Shown here: positions 27,889 to 37,389 of the stretch, one piece after another
Numbering within the stretch: position 1 is the first letter of the stretch
Layout of the letters: every line of letters begins with the position of its first letter
Origin: Candidatus Cohnella colombiensis
GTDB taxonomy: Bacteria; Bacillota; Bacilli; Paenibacillales; Paenibacillaceae
Assembly: GCA_029203125.1 (NCBI GenBank)
Contig: CP119317.1
Span: forward strand, 1,302,001-1,366,000
Direction: 5' to 3'
Length of the DNA stretch: 64,000 nt
Notes under the pieces: model-generated
Seen by the model: only the letters and a program-made list of their open reading frames with translations
Database searches by the model: none
What the model was told of the DNA's origin: nothing
Made by a program: the position numbers and the translations under genes

Positions 27889-27914
27889 ACTGAGCGAGGG
27901 GGATATCGTGACAT
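27889..27914 (-). repeat. Solitary copy of cassette boundary motif
   Basis: CTGAGCGAGGGGGATATCGT (27890-27909) is the right-hand orientation of the motif bordering cassettes A and D. Read on the minus strand it is ATATCCCCCTCGCTCAG, 17 nt identical to their left boundary. No array lies beside it. Confidence 0.75.
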
Positions 27915-27940
27915 TGTAGTGTGATGCAATCCTCAATATT

Positions 27941-27984
27941 AAGAGCTGTACCCTAAGTAAAAGACCTAGGGTACAGCTCTTTTT
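27941..27984 (+). terminator. Rho-independent terminator of araA
   Basis: A perfect 15-bp stem AAGAGCTGTACCCTA/TAGGGTACAGCTCTT (27941-27955 with 27967-27981) with a T tail. The A run on the other side could let it act in both directions. Confidence 0.9.
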
Positions 27985-28167
27985 AATTATCGATGGGTAA
28001 TATAGACTCTCCTAATTACCAAATTCGTGAAATAAGTATGTTCTACAACTAATCAAAGTGATTATTGTCACAGTAGATTTGAACTAACCTTAATAAAATG
28101 AACTTGTAACATCTTGAAATTAAATCTATCATAATAAGCATACATCTAACATCTAGGAGGAACAGCG

Positions 28168-29442
28168 ATGATTCAAAACTTCGGCATCGTCAAGAAGATG
28201 GTGCTAGGGATAACACTTGTCTCAACAGTAACCTATAGTACGAGTTTATTTTTTCTGACAGTGGTTAAAGATTGGGTGTCTTTCATTCCCTCATGGCTTT
28301 TCATGCTACTTACCCTTTGTATGGGCGTTTTTTGGACAGGGCTACTCGGATACATAGCAGCAAAATGGTTTATCAAACCATTGCTTTTACTCACAGATGC
28401 TGCACGCCAAGCGGCGAGTGGTAAGTTGGATATTAAAATGGAGAGCAATCTAAATTCCAAAGATGAGATGCAAACACTAATCCGAGCGTTCATGGAAATG
28501 ATTAATCAGCTTAGAGATATGATGAATTTCATTAGCTCGCACTCGAAGACGACGGATAACCACGCGAAGGAGCTTCGTCAAGCGATAGATCAAGCCACCT
28601 TCCAAATTGAGAAGATGACGAGTGAAGCGGATGTCATCTCTGAGAAAGCGGAAAATCAATCTCAATCTGCGGAACAATTGTTTGGCGCTGTAAGTCATAT
28701 GACTGAATTTGCTCAGACGATTACGGAAGATGCAGAAGATGCTAGAGTGACTACTCATAAAATGAACCAGTCGATCGAGCGCAGTGAAGAAGTGTTCCAA
28801 TCGCTAGTTGAAGGGATGCATAAATTAGCGGAGCTGAACAAAAATTCGATGGAAGTCGTAAATCGTCTGAATAGCTATGCAGAACAAATTGGATCCATAT
28901 CGAATGTTGTAGGAGACTTCGCAGAGCAGACACATTTGTTAGCCTTAAATGCTTCAATTGAAGCTGCGAGAGCCGGAGACGAAGGTAAAGGCTTTGCTGT
29001 TGTCGCACAAGCAGTGAAGACGTTAGCGGAACAAAGCACATCTGCAGTAAAAAATATACGCGAGTTGATAACGCAAATTCAAAGCGAAGTTGGCCATGCT
29101 GTTGTGAGTATTCGTGAACAATCCCGTTTGTCTGAGAAAGAAGCCTTGCAAGGCCAAGCTTCGGCAGAGGCGCTTGGTATTGTGGCGAATGAGGCAGGAC
29201 GAGTAAATGAACGTGTTGTTAATATCGCCACACAGCTTTCGCGTCAGATGGAAGAGATCGTAAGTGTGTTGAATGAAGCTAAATCAATGTCACACGCTAC
29301 TGAACAAATTCGTTCTGGCGTACAAGCGGTATTCTCTGCTAGCCAGCAGCAAACAGCGGTTATGCAGGAAATTGCTGCCTCATCTGAGTCGCTGAAGGCA
29401 AGAGCTTCTGAGCTAAGGACACAGGTCGCATTCTTTCAATAA
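28168..29442 (+). CDS. Methyl-accepting chemotaxis protein without extracellular sensor domain
   Basis: A 424-aa receptor. Two closely spaced membrane helices (about residues 10-30 and 38-62) leave only a few residues outside, so it lacks an external ligand domain. A HAMP domain follows (PLLLLTDAARQAASGKLDIK), then a cytoplasmic signalling domain with a canonical tip, EQTHLLALNASIEAARAGDE followed by GKGFAVVAQ. Such receptors respond to membrane state or internal signals. AGGAGG precedes ATG 28168. The gene appears monocistronic, with its own terminator. In contrast to the other chemoreceptor here, its tip sequence is standard. Confidence 0.91.
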   Translation: MIQNFGIVKKMVLGITLVSTVTYSTSLFFLTVVKDWVSFIPSWLFMLLTLCMGVFWTGLLGYIAAKWFIKPLLLLTDAARQAASGKLDIKMESNLNSKDEMQTLIRAFMEMINQLRDMMNFISSHSKTTDNHAKELRQAIDQATFQIEKMTSEADVISEKAENQSQSAEQLFGAVSHMTEFAQTITEDAEDARVTTHKMNQSIERSEEVFQSLVEGMHKLAELNKNSMEVVNRLNSYAEQIGSISNVVGDFAEQTHLLALNASIEAARAGDEGKGFAVVAQAVKTLAEQSTSAVKNIRELITQIQSEVGHAVVSIREQSRLSEKEALQGQASAEALGIVANEAGRVNERVVNIATQLSRQMEEIVSVLNEAKSMSHATEQIRSGVQAVFSASQQQTAVMQEIAASSESLKARASELRTQVAFFQ

Positions 29443-29450
29443 AATGCAGG

Positions 29451-29487
29451 ACGAACTCTCGAACGATACGAGTGTTCGTTTTTTTTA
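29451..29487 (+). terminator. Rho-independent terminator
   Basis: ACGAACTCTCG pairs with CGAGTGTTCGT (29451-29461 with 29469-29479), one mismatch, followed by eight T, just after the chemoreceptor stop. Confidence 0.85.
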
Positions 29488-29602
29488 TTTTATAAGAATA
29501 ACTGAGCGTAAATTTCCATAGGATGATCTGATCGAGGTTAGCACTTCGTTAATTTTTTTATGACATTTGTGAAAATGGGGTGAATCTTTGCAAGCTTTTA
29601 GG

Positions 29603-29665
29603 TATAATTAACGTAAGTTTCATGTCAAGTGTAAGAGATGTTCACATGAAGTTAACAATGTTAAC
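29603..29665 (+). promoter_or_regulatory. Possible glg promoter -10 and palindrome
   Basis: Upstream of glgB a TATAAT (29603-29608) without a good -35 at standard spacing is followed by GTTAAC-AAT-GTTAAC (29651-29665), a perfect inverted repeat made of two self-complementary hexamers. This could be a regulator-dependent start with a downstream operator. No regulator can be named. Confidence 0.35.
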
Positions 29666-29728
29666 TATTCTTATGTTTGATGAAACCTATCATTATTTTA
29701 ATAGCGACTTCTTCGGGGGTGATTTTGC

Positions 29729-31630
29729 ATGCAGGAGCTGTCGAGCCTGATCTCGACTGAAGACCTGTACTTGTTCAATACGGGACAGCTGTTCCGTGCC
29801 TACCGAACCTTCGGGGCTCACGCGATGGAATATCAAAATCAGCAAGGTGTACGATTCGTCGTCTGGGCGCCACATGCTAGAGAAGTTGCAGTTGTAGGTG
29901 ATTTCAATAGCTGGACTGACGATGTGGCCAAGCTCAAGCTAGAGCGGTTTGGGACAACGGGTGTCTGGTGCGGGTTTGCACCGGGTTTAAGTGAGGGCGC
30001 GAAATATAAGTTCGAGCTATTGAACGAACAGGGTCAAAGATTTTTGAAAACAGATCCTTTCAGTTTTCAAAGTGAATTACGTCCGAAGACCGCTTCGATT
30101 GTCACACGATTAGATCAACACAACTGGAAAGATCAAAGCTGGATGGATTGGAAGAGTCAACATCCGCCTTATGAACAGCCTATGCTCGTCTACGAAGTCC
30201 ATTTGGGCTCATGGAGAATCTATGGACCAGAGCAATATCGCACCTATGCACAACTAGCAGATGAGCTTGTCGACTATGTCAAAGAGATGGGATATACCCA
30301 TATCGAGCTAATGCCAATAACCGAACACCCACTTGATCAATCTTGGGGTTATCAAGTTACAGGTTATTACGGAGCGACTAGCCGTTATGGTCATCCTCAG
30401 GGACTCAAGTTGCTCATTGATCGTTGTCATCAAGAAGGAATTGGCGTATTGCTAGATTGGGTACCGGGTCATTTTTGCAAAGATGATCATGGCTTAAGGT
30501 TGTTTGATGGTACACCTCTCTATGAAGACTCGGATAGCAGACGTGCGGAGAAGCCTCTCTGGGGCACACTTACGTTTGACTTCGCTAAACCAGAAGTACA
30601 AAGCTTTCTCTTGTCTAGTGCATTGTTTTGGCTCGATGTCTATCATATTGATGGATTACGAGTAGACGCTGTTGCCAGCATGATTGATTTACACTTCGAT
30701 AAACCACAATCTATGAAAACCTACAACCGCTATGGCGGTACAGAGCATATTGAAGCGTTGAATTTTTTGCGCAAGCTGAATGAAACTGTCTTTCAATATT
30801 ACCCTTTCACACTCATGATGGCAGAAGATTCATCCTCCTACCCTGCAGTCACACAGCCTACATACCTCGGAGGACTAGGATTCAATTACAAATGGAATAT
30901 GGGCTGGATGAACGACATGCTCCGCTATATGGAGATAGATCCATCCGAACGTTCCTCTCACCACTCACTCATCACCTTTTCACTTCTATATGCTTTTTCC
31001 GAAAATTACATTTTACCTCTTTCACACGATGAAGTTGTTCACGGCAAACGCTCTCTACTACATAAAATGCCGGGCTCCTACGAAGAAAAATTCGCTAACC
31101 TCAGACTTTTTTATGCTTATTGGATGACACACCCGGGCAAGAAATTGTTGTTCATGGGTGGAGAGTTCGGTCAATTCGACGAATGGAAAGACTTCACTGA
31201 ACTGGATTGGTCTGTTTTGCAATACCCGATGCACAGTAACATGCAACGTTATGTTAAAGATTTGAATCATGTATATCTTCGCAATGAAGTGCTTTGGTCG
31301 CAAGATCATGTTCATCAAGGCTTTGAGTGGATTGATGTCAATAATGCGGAGCAATGCATCTTAAGCTTTCAACGCACAGGGAAACAGCTCGACTCTACGC
31401 TTGTCACTGTATGCAATTTTTCTCGCAACACGCATCCTATCTATCGAATTGGTGTTCCAATAGACGGCACATATCGCTTGCTGATGAATAGTGATGATGC
31501 CCAGTATGGCGGATCAGGCATCCACTTTGTTTCCGAAGTGCAGGCGGACTCTATTCCCATACACGGCAAGTCGTTCAGCATCGAAGTTCCTGTTCCTGCT
31601 CTGTCCGTACAACTATGGAAAAAGGAGTGA
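29729..31630 (+). CDS. glgB: 1,4-alpha-glucan branching enzyme
   Basis: Glycogen branching enzyme, GH13, 633 aa. It has an N-terminal CBM48 region (GVRFVVWAPHAREVAVVGDF), the catalytic barrel with the nucleophile in GLRVDAVASM (Asp near 313), acid/base in MMAEDSSSYP (Glu near 366), LPLSHDEVVHGK, and a C-terminal beta domain. It transfers alpha-1,4 chains to alpha-1,6 branch points in the cytosol. ATG 29729 has GGGGGTGAT upstream. It is the first gene of glgB-C-D-A plus a GH15 gene, with 6 nt to glgC. Confidence 0.97.
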   Translation: MQELSSLISTEDLYLFNTGQLFRAYRTFGAHAMEYQNQQGVRFVVWAPHAREVAVVGDFNSWTDDVAKLKLERFGTTGVWCGFAPGLSEGAKYKFELLNEQGQRFLKTDPFSFQSELRPKTASIVTRLDQHNWKDQSWMDWKSQHPPYEQPMLVYEVHLGSWRIYGPEQYRTYAQLADELVDYVKEMGYTHIELMPITEHPLDQSWGYQVTGYYGATSRYGHPQGLKLLIDRCHQEGIGVLLDWVPGHFCKDDHGLRLFDGTPLYEDSDSRRAEKPLWGTLTFDFAKPEVQSFLLSSALFWLDVYHIDGLRVDAVASMIDLHFDKPQSMKTYNRYGGTEHIEALNFLRKLNETVFQYYPFTLMMAEDSSSYPAVTQPTYLGGLGFNYKWNMGWMNDMLRYMEIDPSERSSHHSLITFSLLYAFSENYILPLSHDEVVHGKRSLLHKMPGSYEEKFANLRLFYAYWMTHPGKKLLFMGGEFGQFDEWKDFTELDWSVLQYPMHSNMQRYVKDLNHVYLRNEVLWSQDHVHQGFEWIDVNNAEQCILSFQRTGKQLDSTLVTVCNFSRNTHPIYRIGVPIDGTYRLLMNSDDAQYGGSGIHFVSEVQADSIPIHGKSFSIEVPVPALSVQLWKKE

Positions 31631-31636
31631 AGCCTC

Positions 31637-32797
31637 ATGCGAAAAAATGAATGTATCGCAATGCTGCTTGCTGGAGGCGAAGGTCGGCGTTTAGGCGTTC
31701 TAACTAAAGATTTGGCTAAGCCGGCAGTACCATTCGGTGGAAAATATCGCATTATTGATTTTACGCTCAGCAATTGTGTCCACTCAGGAATCGAAACGGT
31801 TGGCGTACTTACACAATATCAACCGCTTGTTCTTACACAACACCTCGGTATTGGTACGCCATGGGGGTTAGATCGTCGTGAAGGCGGAATGCATGTACTT
31901 CCACCTTATGTACGTCAAAAGGGCGGTACGTGGTACAAGGGCACGGCTAATGCAATCTATCAAAATTTGGGCTTCATTGAACGTTATGATCCGGAATATG
32001 TCCTCATTATTTCAGGCGATCACATCTACAAGATGAATTATGACAAACTATTAGACGCACATAAGAAAAATAAAGCGGATGCTACGATTGCGGTTATTAG
32101 CGTACCTTGGGCGGATGCAAGTCGGTTCGGAATTTTGAGCGTAGATGAGGACGATCGAATCGTTGAATTTGCTGAGAAGCCAAAGAAGCCTAACAGTAAC
32201 CTAGCTTCAATGGGTGTCTATATGTTTTCTTGGTCCGTGTTGAAGGATGCGCTTATACATGACGAAGCGACTCGTGGTTCCTCCAACGACTTCGGGAAAG
32301 ACATCATCCCAACTCTACTTGATGAAGGCGCTCGGATGTTCTCTTATCGCTTCGATGATTATTGGAAGGACGTAGGGACGATCGATAGTTTGTGGGAATC
32401 GAATATGGATCTGTTGGAGGAGGAGCCCTCACTCCATCTGAATGATCGTTCATGGCGGATTTTCACAGCTAGCCCGAATCAACCTGCGCAGTATATTGCG
32501 CCCGCTGCGAAGGTGCGAAATTCATTAATCAACGAAGGCTGTGTCGTTGAAGGGACTGTCAATCGCTCTGTTCTCTTCCCAGGTGCACAAGTAGGGGAAG
32601 GCAGTGTTGTTGAAGATTCGATTCTGATGCCTGGAGCGAGTATCGGACGCAATGCGCGAGTTGTTCGTGCAATTGTCGGCGAAGGTGCAGTTGTAGAGGA
32701 AGATTGCAAAGTCGGCAGTGTTGATAGTGAAGAGATCGCAGTGGTCGGCAGTGGCGAAACGATTCAATTACAGCTTCAGGAGGTAGAGCCGATATGA
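31637..32797 (+). CDS. glgC: Glucose-1-phosphate adenylyltransferase, catalytic subunit
   Basis: Makes ADP-glucose from glucose-1-phosphate and ATP, the committed step of bacterial glycogen synthesis. 386 aa with the nucleotidyltransferase fold: LLAGGEGRRLGVLTKDLAKP at the start (GG-GR-L-LT and the K-P), SGDHIYKMNYDKLL, EFAEKPKKP, and a C-terminal left-handed beta-helix of hexapeptide repeats (GAQVGEGSVVEDSILMPGAS). In Bacillus the active enzyme is a complex with GlgD, whose gene overlaps its end by 4 nt (ATGA), consistent with stoichiometric production. Confidence 0.97.
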   Translation: MRKNECIAMLLAGGEGRRLGVLTKDLAKPAVPFGGKYRIIDFTLSNCVHSGIETVGVLTQYQPLVLTQHLGIGTPWGLDRREGGMHVLPPYVRQKGGTWYKGTANAIYQNLGFIERYDPEYVLIISGDHIYKMNYDKLLDAHKKNKADATIAVISVPWADASRFGILSVDEDDRIVEFAEKPKKPNSNLASMGVYMFSWSVLKDALIHDEATRGSSNDFGKDIIPTLLDEGARMFSYRFDDYWKDVGTIDSLWESNMDLLEEEPSLHLNDRSWRIFTASPNQPAQYIAPAAKVRNSLINEGCVVEGTVNRSVLFPGAQVGEGSVVEDSILMPGASIGRNARVVRAIVGEGAVVEEDCKVGSVDSEEIAVVGSGETIQLQLQEVEPI

Positions 32798-33906
32798 CCT
32801 TATCGATGTTAGGTGTAATTAATCTCATTCATGAAGCGGATGAGATGGAGTCGTTGACTGCGAATCGTTGCTTGGCAACAGTCCCGTTCGGGGGACGGTA
32901 TCGGTTAATAGACTTTGTCCTCTCGTCAATGGTCAATTCGGGCGTTCCGAAAGTAGCTGTTTTCGCTCATACGAAATATCGGTCACTGACTGATCATCTC
33001 GATTCAGGCAGCAACTGGGACTTGCATCGCAAGCAGCGGGGGTTATATGTATTGCCTCCATCTTTAGAGGATCAAACCGATTTTGGAAAAGGTGACCTAT
33101 ACCACTTCTACCGCAATCGTGATTATTTTTCCAGAAGTCCTCTTGATTATGTCGCCATTACTAGAAGCCATATGGTATGTAATGTCGATTTTGGCAAGGT
33201 GCTCGATCAGCACCGTGAATCAGGCGCAGACATTACGGTTGTGTGCAAAGATAACTCCGGTGATATTCCAGGACTAGCACGTAAAGTTAAGTTAGGCGAC
33301 GCGGGTAGAATTGTGGAGATGCAGGATCATTTCGGGAGATTGGCAAGCGATATCGTATCGATGGAGATGTACGTGCTCAAGAAAGATTTGCTACTTGATC
33401 TTGTGGAAACGTCTCTTGCGCAAGGACGCGATCACTTCGTTCGTCAGACCATTCTTTCGAGGCTGAACGAACTGCGTATTCACGCCTATATGCACGAAGG
33501 TGTACTAGGCGTCGTCAATAATATTGCAGCATATTACCGTCATAGTATGGAACTGCTGAAGCCTGAAATATGGCGTGAGCTTTTCTTCCATCCTGGTGCG
33601 ATCTATACGAAGGTCAAAGATGAACCGCCAACCCATTATCGCAATGAAGCGTCCGTGATGAATTCGCTCGTCGCAAATGGATGTGATATTGAAGGGACCG
33701 TTGAGAACAGTATTTTGTTCCGTGGCGTTAAAGTAGGTAAAGGTGCAGTGATCCGCAACAGTATCGTGATGCAGAACGGTATTATCGGTAAGTACGGAAC
33801 GTTGGACAACTGCATCCTTGATAAAGAAGTAGAGATTCGCTCAGAGCAACAAATTCGCGGTGCAGTAGATCAACCGTTCATCGCGGTGAAACGTAAAGTG
33901 ATCTAA
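32794..33906 (+). CDS. glgD: Glucose-1-phosphate adenylyltransferase, GlgD subunit
   Basis: A 370-aa paralogue of GlgC that lacks the AGG-GTRL nucleotide-binding loop at its start (it opens LGVINLIHEADEMESLTANR) but keeps the rest of the fold and the hexapeptide C-terminus (GVKVGKGAVIRNSIVMQNG). In Firmicutes GlgD is a non-catalytic or weakly catalytic partner that stimulates GlgC. It overlaps glgC by 4 nt and is followed after 34 nt by glgA. Confidence 0.95.
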   Translation: MTLSMLGVINLIHEADEMESLTANRCLATVPFGGRYRLIDFVLSSMVNSGVPKVAVFAHTKYRSLTDHLDSGSNWDLHRKQRGLYVLPPSLEDQTDFGKGDLYHFYRNRDYFSRSPLDYVAITRSHMVCNVDFGKVLDQHRESGADITVVCKDNSGDIPGLARKVKLGDAGRIVEMQDHFGRLASDIVSMEMYVLKKDLLLDLVETSLAQGRDHFVRQTILSRLNELRIHAYMHEGVLGVVNNIAAYYRHSMELLKPEIWRELFFHPGAIYTKVKDEPPTHYRNEASVMNSLVANGCDIEGTVENSILFRGVKVGKGAVIRNSIVMQNGIIGKYGTLDNCILDKEVEIRSEQQIRGAVDQPFIAVKRKVI

Positions 33907-33940
33907 TTGTGTCGACATATGATATAGGAAGGGTGTCGTT

Positions 33941-35368
33941 ATGCGCGTGTTGTTTGCAGCATCAGAGGCGATGCCGCTCGTAAAAACCGGAGGGCTGGCT
34001 GACGTCGTTGGCGCCCTTCCGAAAGCACTGGCTAAGCGCGGTGCAGAGGTAACTGTCATCTTGCCGAAGTATGGTGAGATTCCCGAGGAAATCGCAGCGC
34101 AAGCTGTTACGATTGCTGTTATGGACGTTCAGTTAGGCTGGAGAAGACAATATTGTGGACTACAGCAAGTTACAGTCGATGGTGTGAGATTTCTGCTCAT
34201 AGACAACGAGTTCTATTTTAAACGTGGATACTTATATGGCTATGGAGATGAAGCGGAACGTTTTGTTTTCTTTAGCTTCGCTGTTATCGAAGCTTTAAAT
34301 CATATGGAGCAATTACCGGATATTATTCATTGCCATGATTGGCAAACAGGTTTGATACCGTTTCTGCTCAAAACCCGCTATTCCAATCAACCTGGGTTTC
34401 GTGATATTCGTACTGTATTCACCATTCATAATTTGCAGTATCAAGGGGTATTCTCACGAGATCTGTTGCAAGACTTGTTGGGAGCGGGAGATGACGTATT
34501 TACAGGAGATGGACTTGAGTTTTATGGTGCGGGAAGCTGCATGAAGGCAGGCATACGCTATGCGGACAAGCTGTCGACGGTAAGCTTTACGTACGCATTT
34601 GAAATTCAAACCCCAGAGTATGGAGAAAAGCTGGACGGTGTCATCCGGCAACGCTCAAACGATCTATGGGGCATTGTGAATGGGATCGATACAGAGGTGT
34701 ATGATCCGATGACTGATCCGCACATTGCTGTTCCTTATCGTAACTCTCTAGCCAAGAAGCGTCAGAACAAGCTAGCGCTTCAGAAAGAGCTAGGATTGCC
34801 GGTTGACGAAACCGTACCGCTAATCGGAGTCGTTTCTAGACTAACAGGACAAAAAGGCTTCGATCTGATTGGTCAAGCATTACCGACGATACTTAAGGAT
34901 AATGTACAAATCGTCATCCTTGGATCAGGAGATGCGGCGATTGAAGAGATGCTGGAGGCTGCACGTTCGAAGCATCCTGATCAGATGGCGATCTGGTTTG
35001 GATTTAACGAAGGTCTGGCGCGTCGCATCTATGCAGCGTCAGACATGTATCTCATGCCTTCGCGATTTGAGCCCTGTGGCTTAAGCCAATTAATTGCACT
35101 GCGCTATCGCTCTGTTCCGATTGTTAGAGAGACTGGTGGCTTGGTTGACACCGTTGAGTCTTATAACGAATATACCGGAACAGGGAACGGGTTCAGCTTT
35201 AGCCACGCTTCCGTGAACGATTTGCTGTTTACTGTTAATCGTGCGCTTAACTTTTATCGCAAAGAAGAGGCTTGGGCGCAAATTGTAGCAAACGGAGCTA
35301 GGAAGGATTATGGATGGGAGTCTTCTGCACGACTATACGATAAATTATATAGAGAGCTCGTCAACTAA
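33941..35368 (+). CDS. glgA: Glycogen synthase (ADP-glucose type)
   Basis: GT5 glycogen synthase of 475 aa that extends alpha-1,4-glucan from ADP-glucose. The ADP-glucose-binding KTGGLADVVGALPKAL lies at residues 15-30, IIHCHDWQTGLIP near 128, the retaining glycosyltransferase EX7E region in PSRFEPCGLSQLIALRYRS, and VRETGGLVDTV near the end. Ribosome site GGAAGGGTG precedes ATG 33941. It acts in the cytosol with GlgB and GlgCD. Confidence 0.97.
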   Translation: MRVLFAASEAMPLVKTGGLADVVGALPKALAKRGAEVTVILPKYGEIPEEIAAQAVTIAVMDVQLGWRRQYCGLQQVTVDGVRFLLIDNEFYFKRGYLYGYGDEAERFVFFSFAVIEALNHMEQLPDIIHCHDWQTGLIPFLLKTRYSNQPGFRDIRTVFTIHNLQYQGVFSRDLLQDLLGAGDDVFTGDGLEFYGAGSCMKAGIRYADKLSTVSFTYAFEIQTPEYGEKLDGVIRQRSNDLWGIVNGIDTEVYDPMTDPHIAVPYRNSLAKKRQNKLALQKELGLPVDETVPLIGVVSRLTGQKGFDLIGQALPTILKDNVQIVILGSGDAAIEEMLEAARSKHPDQMAIWFGFNEGLARRIYAASDMYLMPSRFEPCGLSQLIALRYRSVPIVRETGGLVDTVESYNEYTGTGNGFSFSHASVNDLLFTVNRALNFYRKEEAWAQIVANGARKDYGWESSARLYDKLYRELVN

Positions 35369-35386
35369 GAGAGGAGAGAAATCAGC

Positions 35387-37366
35387 ATGGCACGTCATCT
35401 CGTAATCGGTAACGGAAAAATGCTTGTGAATCTGGATAACAAATGTTATATACGCGATATCTACTTCCCTTATGTAGGACAACAAAATCATGTCAATGGA
35501 CATGAATGTCGATTCGGTGTATGGGTTAATGGCTCCTTCGCGTGGTTACACGATCCACAGTGGCGCTTCGAGCTAGGATATATTGAGGATTCATTGGTGA
35601 CGAATATCATCGCAAGACATGATGGATTAGGCATTGAGCTACAAATTAACGATGGTATCCACCAAAGAGATTGTATCTTCTTGAAGCGGGTTGTCGTACG
35701 TAACTTGGGAGAAACACCTAAGGAGGTACGCATCTTTTTCCATCACGACCTTACGATTGATGGCAATGAAGTCGGAGATACGGCTGCATTTTATCCGGAA
35801 AACCGCACGATCTTTCACTACAAGCGGTCCTCTTACTTTATGTTTAACGGACTCTCTGATCTAGGTGGCATCTACCAGTATTCCACGGGCATCAAGAGAT
35901 TCCATTCCGCGGAAGGAACTTGGCGTGATGCGGAAGACGGCGAATTAGCTGGCAATACGATTTCGCAGGGTTCGGTGGATAGCACGATCAGCTTTCGGAC
36001 AATTGTTCCTGTCGGTAACGAGCGCTCGATTTATTATTGGATGTCTGTCGGCTCGAACATGGAAGAAGTTAAAAAGCTTGACCAATACGTTCGCGACAGT
36101 CATCCAGAAAAGCTACTCAGTCGCATTGTCATCTATTGGAATCAATGGTTATCGCGTGTAGGCGAGCGTTATACGAATTTGCCTGCAGCAGTCGTACATC
36201 AATTCCATCACAGCTTGTTAATTGTTCGCACACAGGTCGATGACCGTGGAGCGATATTAGCGGCGAATGATACAGAAATATTGCAATACAACCGCGATCA
36301 TTACAGTTATATGTGGCCACGAGACGGAGCGCTTATTGCAGATGCGATGTCACTCGCGGGGTATCATCGTACAGTTGCGCCATTTTTCCACTTTTGCAGT
36401 GACAATCTTGCCCCGGAAGGGTACTTGTATCATAAGTACAATCCGGATGGCACGGTTGGCTCTAGCTGGCATCCGTATGTTGTACAGGGCGTTCCGCGAT
36501 TGCCAATTCAAGAGGATGAAACCGCGCTTGTACTCTATGCATTGTGGAAAGACTACGCCCGACATGGTGAGATTGAGCTATCGCAAGCCCTTTATAGCTC
36601 TTTAGTTCGCAAAGCTGCGACATTCCTTTGTGATTATATGGATCATGATCTCGGTCTTCCGCGTCCGAGCTATGACCTATGGGAAGAACGTTATGGCATA
36701 TGGACTTATACAGCTTCGTCTGTATATGGCGGATTAATGGCTTCAGCTTATTTTGCAGACTTGTTCGGTGACTACGAACGCAGTGACCGCTATCGGCAGG
36801 TGGCCGAGGAGATTAAGCAGGGGATTATTAATCATCTGTGGGACGAAGAGGCCGGTCGATTCGCTCGCGGTCTAGAGCTACAAGATGGTCGCTGGGTTAA
36901 GGATATGACGATTGAAAGTAGCATGTTCGGACTATTTGAGTTTGGCGTATTGCCTGCTGAGGACGAGCGAGTGATTCGGACGATGGGGGCAATTGCAGAG
37001 AAGCTGCGCATTAATACAGAGGTTGGGGGCATTGCCCGTTATACGAATGATTACTATTTCAGAGTGTCGGACGATACCGAGCGTGTTCCAGGCAATCCGT
37101 GGATTATTTGCACGTTATGGGTTGCGAATTTCCAAATCGAAATTGCAAAGTCAGTAGTAGATCTTGAAGAACCGCTCCGCACATTGGAGAAAGTAACGAC
37201 ATTTGCGCTTGAAGGTGGCAATTTGCCGGAGCAGGTTCATCCTGAAACAGGAGCACCGCTTTCGGTTGCACCATTGACATGGTCTCATGCAACCTATGTG
37301 CATACAGTATGCAAATATGTTCGTAAGCTAGAGCAGTTAACCGCATCTGAAGCGATGCGTAACTAA
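35387..37366 (+). CDS. Glycoside hydrolase family 15 (glucoamylase-like) protein
   Basis: Cytosolic GH15 enzyme of 659 aa without a signal peptide. It has an N-terminal beta-sandwich domain (about 1-270) and an (alpha/alpha)6 barrel with YMWPRDGALIADAM, YDLWEERYGIWTYT (general acid Glu near 433) and GGNLPEQVHP (base Glu near 615). It would release beta-glucose from alpha-glucan or malto-oligosaccharide ends. It is the last enzyme of the glycogen operon, 18 nt after glgA, at the position held by glycogen phosphorylase (glgP) in Bacillus subtilis, so hydrolytic rather than phosphorolytic glycogen turnover is inferred. Trehalase or dextran glucosidase activity also occurs in GH15. Confidence 0.92.
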   Translation: MARHLVIGNGKMLVNLDNKCYIRDIYFPYVGQQNHVNGHECRFGVWVNGSFAWLHDPQWRFELGYIEDSLVTNIIARHDGLGIELQINDGIHQRDCIFLKRVVVRNLGETPKEVRIFFHHDLTIDGNEVGDTAAFYPENRTIFHYKRSSYFMFNGLSDLGGIYQYSTGIKRFHSAEGTWRDAEDGELAGNTISQGSVDSTISFRTIVPVGNERSIYYWMSVGSNMEEVKKLDQYVRDSHPEKLLSRIVIYWNQWLSRVGERYTNLPAAVVHQFHHSLLIVRTQVDDRGAILAANDTEILQYNRDHYSYMWPRDGALIADAMSLAGYHRTVAPFFHFCSDNLAPEGYLYHKYNPDGTVGSSWHPYVVQGVPRLPIQEDETALVLYALWKDYARHGEIELSQALYSSLVRKAATFLCDYMDHDLGLPRPSYDLWEERYGIWTYTASSVYGGLMASAYFADLFGDYERSDRYRQVAEEIKQGIINHLWDEEAGRFARGLELQDGRWVKDMTIESSMFGLFEFGVLPAEDERVIRTMGAIAEKLRINTEVGGIARYTNDYYFRVSDDTERVPGNPWIICTLWVANFQIEIAKSVVDLEEPLRTLEKVTTFALEGGNLPEQVHPETGAPLSVAPLTWSHATYVHTVCKYVRKLEQLTASEAMRN

Positions 37367-37389
37367 CATCTGCTAGAGAGGAGTGCAAA

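Larger units (their letters stand above)
27853..28167. other. Gap with solitary boundary motif, terminator and candidate promoter
   Basis: Three things are visible: a solitary copy of the cassette boundary motif, CTGAGCGAGGGGGATATCGT (27890-27909), which also forms a small CTCGC/GCGAG hairpin with flanking bases; the araA terminator at 27941-27984; and a possible promoter for the chemoreceptor, TTGTAA (28104-28109), 17 nt, TATCAT (28127-28132). No 51-bp hairpin array accompanies this motif copy. Confidence 0.65.
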
